A stretch of 64,000 nt of DNA from assembly GCF_005930495.1 (NCBI RefSeq), contig NZ_SJEX01000003.1, forward strand, positions 82,454 through 146,453, written 5' to 3'. This document shows, in pieces, positions 8,593 through 15,891 of this stretch (within the stretch, counting starts at the first letter, position 1; every line of letters begins with the position of its first letter). The notes below the pieces were generated by a model that saw only the letters and a program-made list of their open reading frames with translations, was not told the DNA's origin and made no database searches. The translations under genes were made by a program, and so were the position numbers. Source of the DNA: Modestobacter excelsi (lineage in GTDB: Bacteria; Actinomycetota; Actinomycetes; Mycobacteriales; Geodermatophilaceae).

Positions 8593-9425
8593 CCGCCACC
8601 ACGACGGCGCCCGGCTCCGCAGACACCGCAGCGGTGCGCCGGGCCATCTCGTCCACCCCTCGGCCCACCCGGCCCGGGCCGCTGTCGGCCGCGCTGACCT
8701 TCGGCTGGCGGGGCATGCTGAAGGTCAAGCACGTGCCCGAGCAGCTGCTCGACGTCACCGTCACGCCGGTGATGTTCCTGCTGATGTTCACGTACCTGTT
8801 CGGCGGCGCGATCGCCGGCTCCACCAGCGCCTACCTGGACTACACGCTCCCGGGCCTGCTCGTGATGTCGGTGTTGTTCACGACCGTGTACTCCGGGGTC
8901 TCCCTGAACACCGATCTGACGAAGGGGGTCGTCGACCGCTTCCGCACCCTGCCGATCTGGCGGCCGGCGCCGCTGCTGGGCTCGCTGCTCGGCGACAGCG
9001 TCCGTTACGTGATCGCCGGCACGGTGATCATCGTCGTCGGCGTCGCACTGGGTTTCCGGCCCGACGGCGGCGTCCTCGGGGCGGTCGCGGCGCTGGGACT
9101 GGTCGTCGCCTTCTCGTTCGGCCTGTCCTGGGTCTTCTCGGTCCTCGGCCTGCTCATGCGGTCACCGAACGCGGTGATGAACGCCGGGTTCATGGCGATC
9201 TTCCCGCTGACGTTCCTGTCCAACGTCTTCGTCGACCCCGCCACGCTGCCGGGCCCGCTCGAGGCCTTCGTCGACGTCAACCCGATCTCCGTCCTGGCCA
9301 CCGCCTCGCGGTCGCTGATGGCCGGTGCGCCCGACGGCACGGCGATCGTCGTCTCCCTGGCGGTGGCGGCCGGGCTGGCCGCGGTGTTCCTGCCGCTCAC
9401 CACGCGGCTGTACCGCAGCCGCTGA
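8589..9425 (+). CDS. ABC-2 type transporter permease, DrrB family
   Basis: The 278-residue permease starts at ATG 8589, inside the ATPase stop codon. A soluble N-terminal stretch of about 40 residues is followed by six membrane helices. The family features are the first helix ([20 protein letters not shown]), the [15 protein letters not shown] loop and the conserved [13 protein letters not shown] segment near the last helices, as in DrrB. It would form the membrane channel of the exporter energised by the preceding ATPase. The stop at 9425 is followed by a hairpin shared with the convergent transglycosylase gene. Confidence 0.92.
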   Translation: MTATTTAPGSADTAAVRRAISSTPRPTRPGPLSAALTFGWRGMLKVKHVPEQLLDVTVTPVMFLLMFTYLFGGAIAGSTSAYLDYTLPGLLVMSVLFTTVYSGVSLNTDLTKGVVDRFRTLPIWRPAPLLGSLLGDSVRYVIAGTVIIVVGVALGFRPDGGVLGAVAALGLVVAFSFGLSWVFSVLGLLMRSPNAVMNAGFMAIFPLTFLSNVFVDPATLPGPLEAFVDVNPISVLATASRSLMAGAPDGTAIVVSLAVAAGLAAVFLPLTTRLYRSR

Positions 9426-9434
9426 GTCCTGGTG

Positions 9435-9462
9435 CCACCCTGCTCGGCACGCAGCAGGGCGG
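9435..9462. terminator. Bidirectional hairpin between convergent genes
   Basis: CCACCCTGCT (9435-9444) pairs with AGCAGGGCGG (9453-9462) with one mismatch, leaving an 8-nt loop. It fills the gap between the permease stop and the transglycosylase stop on the opposite strand, where a terminator is expected. There is no T-tract. Confidence 0.55.
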
Positions 9463-10524
9463 TCAGCGGCTGCCCTCCTCGGCGATCAGCTCGGCGACCT
9501 CCGCGGGCATCTCCGAGCAGTCGTCGTCGGAGTCCGGCTGGTCCTCGGCGAGGCCCTCGACGCCGGCGTCCTCGACCGGCTGGAAGCCCTTCTCCGCGAT
9601 GTGCCGGGGCACGCGGGCCTGCGCGTTGAGGACGTGCGAGCGCGACAGCCAGCCGAGGCCGTCGTCCACCTCGAAGTCCAGCCCGCCGCCGGGTGCCCGC
9701 TGGACGTGACCGGGGGAGGGCAGCAGCCCGACCAGCTGGACGGCCTGGTCGACCGTCAGCGTGGACGGCGGTGTGTCGAAGTAGTACCAGCTGGCCGTGC
9801 AGATGCCGTAGACGCGCGGGCCGAGCTGCGCGTGGTCCACGTACAGCTCCAGCATGCGGCGGTCGTCGACCACCAGTGCCAGCTCCACCGACAGGCCGGC
9901 CTCGACCGCCTTGCGCCAGGCGCTCATCCCCTGGTTGAGGAAGAGGTTCTTCGCCACCTGCTGCGGGATGGTCGACCCGGACGGGTCCTCCTCGCCGCGG
10001 AGGTGCGCCTCGGCGCGGCCGTACAGCTCGTCCCAGGTGAACGCTCCCTCGCGGTAGGGAAGGGGCTGGTCCTCGTGCGCGATGACGGCGGCGAGGAAGT
10101 TGCGCGACACGTGCTCGACCGGCACCGACTGCTGGATGGCCCCCTGGCTGTTGGCCAGCATGAACGCCGTCGTCGGCGGGTCGATCCAGCGCAGCGACAG
10201 CAGCACCACGGCCTGCACGAGGAAGGTGACCGCCAGCAGCCGGAGCACCCGTCGGGGCAGCCGGCGGCGCTCCCGACGCCTCGGCTCGTCCGCGGGCGGG
10301 GCCTGGCCCCTGCGCCGCCAGGTGTCCCGGCGACCGCGCTCGCGCGCAGGCGTAGCCGACGGCTCGGCCCAGGGGTCGGCCGGCGGAGCGGGTGCGCCGC
10401 CGTGCCGGGGGAGCTCGTCGCCGGCAACCGGCCGCGCCATCCGCCGGGTGGACGTCCGATCCGTCCCCTGCTGCCCGGGCGGGTCGTCGTCGGGCGAGCG
10501 GCGGCGGTGCGACGCGAAGGGCAT
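9463..10524 (-). CDS. Monofunctional peptidoglycan glycosyltransferase (GT51)
   Basis: This is a membrane-anchored transglycosylase that would polymerise lipid II into glycan strands on the outer face of the membrane. A disordered, Arg/Pro-rich cytoplasmic tail (about 90 residues) precedes one membrane helix (LLAVTFLVQAVVLLSLRWI) and the GT51 domain. The latter shows AHEDQPLPYREGAFTWDEL (catalytic Glu region), GSTIPQQVAKNLFLNQ and RMLELYVDHAQLGPRVYGI. There is no transpeptidase domain, so it is of the MtgA type, not a bifunctional penicillin-binding protein. The C-terminus adds an acidic tail of about 45 residues. Monofunctional enzymes are less common in Actinobacteria than bifunctional PBPs. 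Confidence 0.85.
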   Translation of the reverse strand: MPFASHRRRSPDDDPPGQQGTDRTSTRRMARPVAGDELPRHGGAPAPPADPWAEPSATPARERGRRDTWRRRGQAPPADEPRRRERRRLPRRVLRLLAVTFLVQAVVLLSLRWIDPPTTAFMLANSQGAIQQSVPVEHVSRNFLAAVIAHEDQPLPYREGAFTWDELYGRAEAHLRGEEDPSGSTIPQQVAKNLFLNQGMSAWRKAVEAGLSVELALVVDDRRMLELYVDHAQLGPRVYGICTASWYYFDTPPSTLTVDQAVQLVGLLPSPGHVQRAPGGGLDFEVDDGLGWLSRSHVLNAQARVPRHIAEKGFQPVEDAGVEGLAEDQPDSDDDCSEMPAEVAELIAEEGSR

Positions 10525-10678
10525 GCGGTGCTGTCCTCCCGGGACCGACGGACCGGGTCCCAGGCTACGAGAGACCCGGCGGAGATCCGGTCACCGGGCC
10601 GGGTGCGTCGTGGACGGACCGGGTGCCTGCGCGCGCCGCCCCGACGAGCCGGCCCGGGGCGGCCCGCGCGCCCCGGTG

Positions 10679-12808
10679 TCACGAGCGGGCCGGTGCCCCC
10701 GACCCGCTCGTGACCGGAGCGGTGCCCTCGGCGGGTGCGCCGGGTCCGTCGGGCCGCTGCGCGAGTGCGCTGGGCCACCACATGTGCCGGCCGACGTCGA
10801 GGGTGAGGGAGGTGACGAGCACCGAGCGCACGACCACCGTGTCGAGCAGCACCCCCAGGGCGACGGCGATGCCCAGCTGCGTCAGGAAGGTCAGCGGCAG
10901 CGTGCCGAGCACCGCGAAGGTCGCTGCGAGCACCAGGCCGGCCGAGGTGATGACGCCGCCGGTGGCCGCCAGGCCGATCAGTGCGGCCCGACGGGTGCCG
11001 TGGTCGGCCGCCTCCTCCCGCACCCGGGTCATCAGGAAGATGTTGTAGTCGATGCCCAGGGCGACGAGGAACACGAAGACGAACAGCGGGAACGAGCTGT
11101 CCGTTGCGGTGACCCCGATCGTCCACTCGAACACCAGGGCGCTCAGCCCCAGCGCCGCGCCGTAGGACAGCACCACCGTGGCGATCAGGATCACCGGGGC
11201 CACCAGCGCCCGCAGCAGCAGGCCCAGCACCACCAGGACCACCAGCATGATCAGCGGGATGACCACGAGGTCGTCCCGCTGGGAGGCTTCCTGGACGTCG
11301 AGGTTCAGCGCGGTGTTCCCGCCGACGAGCGCCTCGCCGTCACCTGCGTCGTCCAGCGTCGTCCGCAGCCGCTCGATGGTGGCGTACGCGGCCGGGCTGT
11401 CGAAGGGGTCGGCCAGCGCGGCCTCGACCAGGGCCTGGCCGCCGGAGACCTGCGGCTCCCCGGTCTCGGCGATGCCGTCGGTCGCGGCCACCGTGTCGGA
11501 CACCTCTGCGGCCGAGCCGGCCGAGGTCACCACGTAGACGGAGTTGCCCGCGGCGGCCGGGAAGTGATCGGCGGCCACCGCTTCCCCCTGGATCGACTCC
11601 GGCGTGCCCCGGAAGCTCTCCGCCTGGGTCAGCCCGCTGGGGGAGAGGAGGAACACCCCGGCGCAGGCCACCAGGAGCAGCGCGCTGGTGACGACCCAGG
11701 TCGCGCGCGGTCGCGGGCGGATCCGGGCGCCCACCCGGGCCCAGATCCCGGTCGCGGTCGGCTCGGCGCTGCCGAAGGTCGGGCGCACCGGCCAGAAGAC
11801 CCAGCGGCCGCAGATGACCAGCAGCGCGGGGAGCAGCGTCATGAGCACCATGAGGGTGACCGCGACGCCGATCGCGGCGACCGGCCCCAGCCCGGCGGTC
11901 GAGTTCATCTCCGCGAAGACCAGGCACAGCATGCCGAGGGCGACGGTGCCGCCGCTGGCCAGCACCGCCGGCCCGGCCCGGTGCACGGCCTCGGTCATGG
12001 CCTCGTGCCGATCGGTGTGCAGCCGCAGCTCCTCCCGGTACCGCGCGATCAGGAGGAGGGCGTAGTCGGTGCCGGCGCCGACGACCAGCACGGTGAGGAT
12101 GCTCGCGCTCTGCGCGTTGACGGTCAGGTCGGCGTGGCGGGCCAGCAGGTAGATGACGGCCTGCGAGGTGACCAGGGCGATGACCGCCGAGAAGATCGGC
12201 AGCACCCAGAGCACCGGGCTGCGGTAGGTGAACAGCAGGATGACGATGACCACGCCCAGGGCCGCGAACAGCAGGGTGCCGTCGATCCCCTGGAAGGCCT
12301 CCGCCGAGTCGGCGGCGCTGCCCGCGGGGCCGGTCACGTAGGCAGCCAGGCCCTCCCGGCCGTCCGATGCCTCGGCCCGGATCCCGTCGACGACCGGGGC
12401 GATCCGCTCCCAGCCGTCGGCACCCACGTTGAGCGGCACGATCAGCTGGACGGCCTCGCCGTCCTCGGCGGGGACGGGGCCGACCACGGTGCCGTCGAGC
12501 TCCGCCAGCTCCCCGAAGAGCCGGACGTCCTCCTCGATGGCCGCGGTGTCGGCAGCGGTGAGGCCTCCGTCGCGCTCGTAGACCACGACGGCTGGGATGA
12601 TGTCGGGGTCCGAGCCGAGCTCGGTCTGCAGCTGCAGGGCACGGGTCGACTCCGCGTCCGCCGGCAGCCACGCCGCGATGTCGTTCACCTGCTCGTCGGT
12701 GAGCCTGCCCGCCAGCGGGGCCGCGAGGGCGGCCACCAGCAGCCAGAAGACGAGCACCACCCACTTGAGGCGTGGATGGCTGACGCGCGAGGCGAACGAC
12801 CTGCCCAT
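10679..12808 (-). CDS. MMPL family RND-type transporter
   Basis: The 709-residue protein has the duplicated MMPL layout: one helix (LKWVVLVFWLLVAALAAPL), a large outer loop, then five helices, repeated in the second half. Conserved pieces include GTDYALLLIARYREEL in the first half and its equivalent GIDYNIFLMTRVREEA in the second; both carry the Asp-Tyr pair linked to proton use in this family. MMPL proteins export lipids and glycolipids in mycobacteria; here the cargo is unknown. The C-terminus after the last helix is short, as in the smaller actinobacterial members. A TAGCGT-like -10 element lies about 55 bp upstream on the reverse strand. Confidence 0.9.
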   Translation of the reverse strand: MGRSFASRVSHPRLKWVVLVFWLLVAALAAPLAGRLTDEQVNDIAAWLPADAESTRALQLQTELGSDPDIIPAVVVYERDGGLTAADTAAIEEDVRLFGELAELDGTVVGPVPAEDGEAVQLIVPLNVGADGWERIAPVVDGIRAEASDGREGLAAYVTGPAGSAADSAEAFQGIDGTLLFAALGVVIVILLFTYRSPVLWVLPIFSAVIALVTSQAVIYLLARHADLTVNAQSASILTVLVVGAGTDYALLLIARYREELRLHTDRHEAMTEAVHRAGPAVLASGGTVALGMLCLVFAEMNSTAGLGPVAAIGVAVTLMVLMTLLPALLVICGRWVFWPVRPTFGSAEPTATGIWARVGARIRPRPRATWVVTSALLLVACAGVFLLSPSGLTQAESFRGTPESIQGEAVAADHFPAAAGNSVYVVTSAGSAAEVSDTVAATDGIAETGEPQVSGGQALVEAALADPFDSPAAYATIERLRTTLDDAGDGEALVGGNTALNLDVQEASQRDDLVVIPLIMLVVLVVLGLLLRALVAPVILIATVVLSYGAALGLSALVFEWTIGVTATDSSFPLFVFVFLVALGIDYNIFLMTRVREEAADHGTRRAALIGLAATGGVITSAGLVLAATFAVLGTLPLTFLTQLGIAVALGVLLDTVVVRSVLVTSLTLDVGRHMWWPSALAQRPDGPGAPAEGTAPVTSGSGAPARS

Positions 12809-13020
12809 GGTGCCCTCTCAGGATCCCCGGGCCGGCAGACCCGGACGGCGACGGGTGCGGCGGCGACGCTAGCGAGACCCGGCAGTCTCGTCACCGCCTT
12901 TTCCGCGGACGGGTGGAGCGCTCTCACGACCGTCCCGCGGACCGTTCGCGGGTGACCGTCCCCTCGCCGGGCGTGACCGGTCAGCGGGTGGCCGCTCGAG
13001 GAGCCTGCCGCACGGGCACG

Positions 13021-13041
13021 GCCCCGGGGTTCACCCGGGGC
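13021..13041. promoter_or_regulatory. Inverted repeat in the MMPL/oxidoreductase divergent region
   Basis: GCCCCGGG and CCCGGGGC flank a 5-nt centre, a perfect 8-bp dyad. It lies in the 410-bp gap (12809-13218) between the two divergent genes. That gap also carries CTAGCGT with a probable -10 hexamer TAGCGT at 13147-13152 for the oxidoreductase, and no gene I can support. Confidence 0.3.
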
Positions 13042-13218
13042 GGGTGGTTCCGCAGGCACTGCCGGCGCCGAGGCCGGCATCGCCGGACGAGGGGCTGAGC
13101 CGAGCGCAAGGGACCTTCGGCCGTGTCCGCTGGGCCGCCGCGCCCCTAGCGTCGGCCGCGCAGTCCGTGCGCTCCCGGACGGCGGGTGCGCGCCCACCGA
13201 GTGGACGAGGGAGCAGTC

Positions 13219-14619
13219 ATGACCCAGGCACTGTCGACCCTGGCCGATCGGGTCACCGGCACGGTCATCCGTCCGGGGCACCCCGAGTACGAGGAGGCGC
13301 GGCGGGTCTACAACGGGATGATCGACGCCCGGCCCGCGGCGATCGTCCGCTGCGCGACGGAGGAGGACGTGGTCGCCGTGGTGCGGCTGGCGGCCGAGCA
13401 GCGGATGGACCTCGCCGTCCGCGGCGGTGGGCACAGCGTGCCCGGGTTCGGCACCGCGGACGGGGCTGTCGTCGCGGACCTCTCGCCGATGCAGGCGGTG
13501 GAGGTCGACGACGCCCAGCGGACCGCGACCGCCGGCGGTGGCACCACGTGGGGCCGGTTCAACGACGTCACCGCTGCCCACGGGCTGGCCACCACCGGCG
13601 GCATCATCGCGAGCACCGGCATCGCCGGGCTGACCCTCGGGGGAGGCATCGGCTACCTCGGCCGGGCGTACGGGCTCTCCTGCGACAACCTGCTGTCGGC
13701 GCGGGTGGTCACCGCCGACGGCAGCCGGCTGACGGCCAACGCGGACGAGCACCCCGACCTGTTCTGGGCGCTGCGTGGCGGCGGCGGCAACTTCGGCGTC
13801 GTCACCGACTTCACCTACCGCCTGCACCCGGTCGGCGAGCTGCTGGTCGGGCTCATGTTCTTCGAGCTGACCGACGGCCCGGCCGTCTTCCGGTTCTTCG
13901 ACGAGATGCTGGACGAGGCGCCCCGGGAGTACGGCGGGTACCCGGCCATCCACCTGGCCCCGCCGCTGCCGTTCATCCCGGAGGAGCGCGTCGGTCAGCC
14001 GTTCGCGGTGGTCGTCTCCCCCTGGACCGGGGACCCGGCCGAGGGGCAGCGCTTCTACGACCGGTTCCGCCAGGTGGCCACACCGGCGGCCGAGATGGTG
14101 GCGCCCATGCCGTACCCGGCGCTGAACGCGCTGTTCGACCCCCTGCTGCCGCCCGGCCTGCAGCACTACTGGAAGAACGCCTGGGTCACCGAGCTCAGCG
14201 ACGACCTGATCGCGGCGCACATGGAGGTGGGTGGCCGGATGCCGGCGATCACCTGCGCCATGCACATGTACGCGATGGACGGCGCGGTGCAGGACGTGCC
14301 CTCGGATGCCACCGCGTTCGGGCACCGCGACGCCCGGTACGTCATCAACATCGCCGGCATGTGGCCCGACCCGGCGGAGAACGAGGCCAACACCGCCTGG
14401 GTGCGCGACTACTACGCGGCGATCGCGCCGCACACCCAGACGGGGGGCTACGTCAACTTCGCCTCGGCCGACGACCAGCAGAAGGCGCCGGACAACTACG
14501 GCGCCAACCACCAGCGGCTGACCGAGGTCAAGCGCCGCTACGACCCGACGAACCTCTTCCACCTCAACCAGAACATCGAGCCCTCGCCGGTGCCGCCGCC
14601 GAGGAGGACCCCGGGCTGA
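13219..14619 (+). CDS. FAD-linked oxidoreductase, berberine-bridge (BBE-like) type
   Basis: This is a 466-residue vanillyl-alcohol-oxidase-superfamily flavoenzyme with an N-terminal PCMH FAD domain and a C-terminal BBE segment (YDPTNLFHLNQNI). His72 in RGGGHS is the usual 8-alpha-histidyl FAD attachment residue. The place of the second, cysteinyl link found in BBE and glucooligosaccharide oxidase reads IIASTGIAG with no Cys, so a single covalent bond is expected. Such enzymes oxidise sugars, alcohols or secondary metabolites with oxygen; the substrate cannot be told here. ATG 13219 follows GAGGGAG at 13207-13213; an upstream in-frame start at 13186 lacks one. Confidence 0.88.
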   Translation: MTQALSTLADRVTGTVIRPGHPEYEEARRVYNGMIDARPAAIVRCATEEDVVAVVRLAAEQRMDLAVRGGGHSVPGFGTADGAVVADLSPMQAVEVDDAQRTATAGGGTTWGRFNDVTAAHGLATTGGIIASTGIAGLTLGGGIGYLGRAYGLSCDNLLSARVVTADGSRLTANADEHPDLFWALRGGGGNFGVVTDFTYRLHPVGELLVGLMFFELTDGPAVFRFFDEMLDEAPREYGGYPAIHLAPPLPFIPEERVGQPFAVVVSPWTGDPAEGQRFYDRFRQVATPAAEMVAPMPYPALNALFDPLLPPGLQHYWKNAWVTELSDDLIAAHMEVGGRMPAITCAMHMYAMDGAVQDVPSDATAFGHRDARYVINIAGMWPDPAENEANTAWVRDYYAAIAPHTQTGGYVNFASADDQQKAPDNYGANHQRLTEVKRRYDPTNLFHLNQNIEPSPVPPPRRTPG

Positions 14620-14669
14620 CCGGAGAGGGCGTCCGGCACCGCGGGACCGGGCGCCGTCGGAGGCCGCGC

Positions 14670-14780
14670 TCCCGCCGCCGGCAGCTGGACGGCGACCCGG
14701 AGGTCGCCGGCGGGGCGCGGGACGATGCTCAGGGACCCCGAGTGCACCCGGGTGATGCTGGCGACGATCGCAACGAGCCC
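14670..14780 (-). pseudogene. Fossil C-terminus of a sensor histidine kinase
   Basis: Reading the reverse strand from 14780 gives PGLVAIVASITRVHSG, then a segment ending in GDLRVAVQLPAAG. This is the end of the HATPase domain of a histidine kinase: the GLGLAIV box, an H-x-G turn and the final strand before LPA. Nothing upstream resembles the rest of the ATPase or the dimerisation domain, so only about 37 codons survive. The frame happens to stay open on both sides, but those parts look like noise. It lies between the oxidoreductase and the small gene at 14878. Confidence 0.45.
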
Positions 14781-14877
14781 TGGGACTACGAACTGCACCC
14801 CGACGCGGTCGAGCACGGCTGCCCGCCGCTGTACGCCGACCCCACCGAGGACCCGCGGATGCACCGCTGACCGGCGC

Positions 14878-15099
14878 TCACGGCCCGGGTGGACCCGGGT
14901 GCCGGAGGACCTCCTGGATGGCCTCGATCCAGTACTGGGTGATGCGCCCGCGGGCGCGGGCCAGGTAGCGGCCGGCCAGGTCCACCCGGCGGCCGGCCCG
15001 GACGTCGGCCAGGAAACGGCGGACGAGGTCCTCCTCGGCCCGGCTGCCCGAGGCCACCGGTTCGGGCGTCCCGGCGGCTCGGTCCGTCGTCCCGGTCAT
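14878..15099 (-). CDS. Small SnoaL/NTF2-like protein or fragment, 73 aa
   Basis: The open frame starts at ATG 15099 and lies 20 bp downstream of the azoreductase stop on the same strand, so the two are probably co-transcribed. The core, EEDLVRRFLADVRAGRR, resembles the first helix of SnoaL-like/NTF2 cyclase domains (compare ELVARAVAEVINGGD in the gene at 19547). At 73 residues it is about half the usual length, and the beta-sheet part of the fold is missing. It could be a truncated remnant or a small helical protein. Function unknown. Confidence 0.45.
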   Translation of the reverse strand: MTGTTDRAAGTPEPVASGSRAEEDLVRRFLADVRAGRRVDLAGRYLARARGRITQYWIEAIQEVLRHPGPPGP

Positions 15100-15119
15100 C
15101 CGTGCGGCGCTCGCGCGGG

Positions 15120-15746
15120 TCAGAACTTCGCGGCGGTCTCGCGCGCGACCTCGTGCGCCCGGACCCGGGCTGCATCGGCGTCGGCGGTCGCCAGGTCCGG
15201 GCGGAAGTGGACCTCGTCGACCTCGCGGACACCGGCCCAGTGCAGCCAGTCCCGCATGTACGTCGCCTGGAAGTCCGAGCCGAAGGACGCCGGCCGGCCC
15301 GGTCCGTACACGGCGCTGGTCAGGACCAGGGCGGCCTTCTTGCCGGTCAGCAACCCGGTGTAGCCCGAGGCAGGGTCGAACCCGAAGACCATGCCCGGTT
15401 GGCTGACCACGTCGATGAACTGCTTGAGGACGTACGGGATGCCGGCGTTCCACATCGGCACGCTGAACAGGTAGCGGTCGTAGGAGTCGAAGCGCTCGAA
15501 CGTGGCCCGGGCGCGCGCCCAGGCCTCCGCCTCGGCACCCGCAGGCGTGCCGCCACCGAAGATCGTCATCTTGGCGGCCGCCGCGGACGGACCGAACTCC
15601 GGCAGGGTGCCGTCCCACAGGTCGAAGGTGTCGACGGTGTCCCACGGGTGCAGCTCCCGGTAGGTGTCGAGGAAGGTCGTGGCCAGCGCGAGGGACTCGG
15701 ACCGAGCGCCACGCGGGGACGCGGAGACGTGCAGCAGACGGGGCAT
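15120..15746 (-). CDS. azoR: FMN-dependent NADH-azoreductase (AzoR-like flavodoxin-fold quinone reductase)
   Basis: This 208-residue flavoprotein would reduce quinones and azo compounds by two electrons from NAD(P)H. The N-terminus LLHVSASPRGARSES is the FMN-phosphate loop of the AzoR/NQO family. SVPMWNAGIPYVLKQFIDVV and the following PGMVFGF segment are the other flavin-contact regions, and length and domain order match AzoR. It is divergent from the AfsR-like regulator at 15892, with a dyad and direct repeats between them, so regulation by that protein is plausible. The small gene at 14878 follows it. Confidence 0.88.
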   Translation of the reverse strand: MPRLLHVSASPRGARSESLALATTFLDTYRELHPWDTVDTFDLWDGTLPEFGPSAAAAKMTIFGGGTPAGAEAEAWARARATFERFDSYDRYLFSVPMWNAGIPYVLKQFIDVVSQPGMVFGFDPASGYTGLLTGKKAALVLTSAVYGPGRPASFGSDFQATYMRDWLHWAGVREVDEVHFRPDLATADADAARVRAHEVARETAAKF

Positions 15747-15769
15747 GAGGACTCCAGGGCGACAGCTCC

Positions 15770-15790
15770 GACGTGGCCGGGTGCCACGTC
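15770..15790. promoter_or_regulatory. Dyad upstream of azoreductase
   Basis: GACGTGGC and GCCACGTC form a perfect 8-bp dyad around CGGGT. It lies 24 bp upstream of the azoreductase start, where a repressor or activator of that gene would bind. The cognate protein is unknown. Confidence 0.4.
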
Positions 15791-15813
15791 CGGGAGGACT
15801 GTCGCGGCGGGCT

Positions 15814-15849
15814 CTGTCATCCCGCTGTCACGCGGCTGGGCGGTAACCT
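15814..15849 (+). promoter_or_regulatory. SARP-like direct repeats and -10 box upstream of AfsR-like gene
   Basis: CTGTCA occurs at 15814-15819 and again at 15825-15830, exactly 11 bp apart, the one-helical-turn spacing typical of SARP binding sites. A TAACCT hexamer (15844-15849) follows and would serve as the -10 element for the gene starting at 15892. Autoregulation by the AfsR-like protein is inferred from the spacing alone. Confidence 0.4.
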
Positions 15850-15891
15850 GCGGCTGCCCGTCGCCCGTCCTGCCCACCAGGAGGCCGGTCC

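Noticed and set aside
10082..12955. 957-codon + strand frame opposite the MMPL gene
   Set aside because: His/Gln/Arg-rich antisense sequence with no recognisable domain; the MMPL gene on the other strand is clear.
13219..14619. Bicovalent FAD in the BBE-like enzyme through Cys155
   Set aside because: Cys155 (LSCDN) does not align with the flavin-linking cysteine; that position reads IIASTGIAG, so only His72 is a likely link.
14742..14870. Small + strand frame ending NEPWDYELHPDAVEHG
   Set aside because: It looks protein-like but is only 42 codons, starts at an arbitrary GTG, lacks a ribosome site and lies opposite the better-supported kinase fossil.
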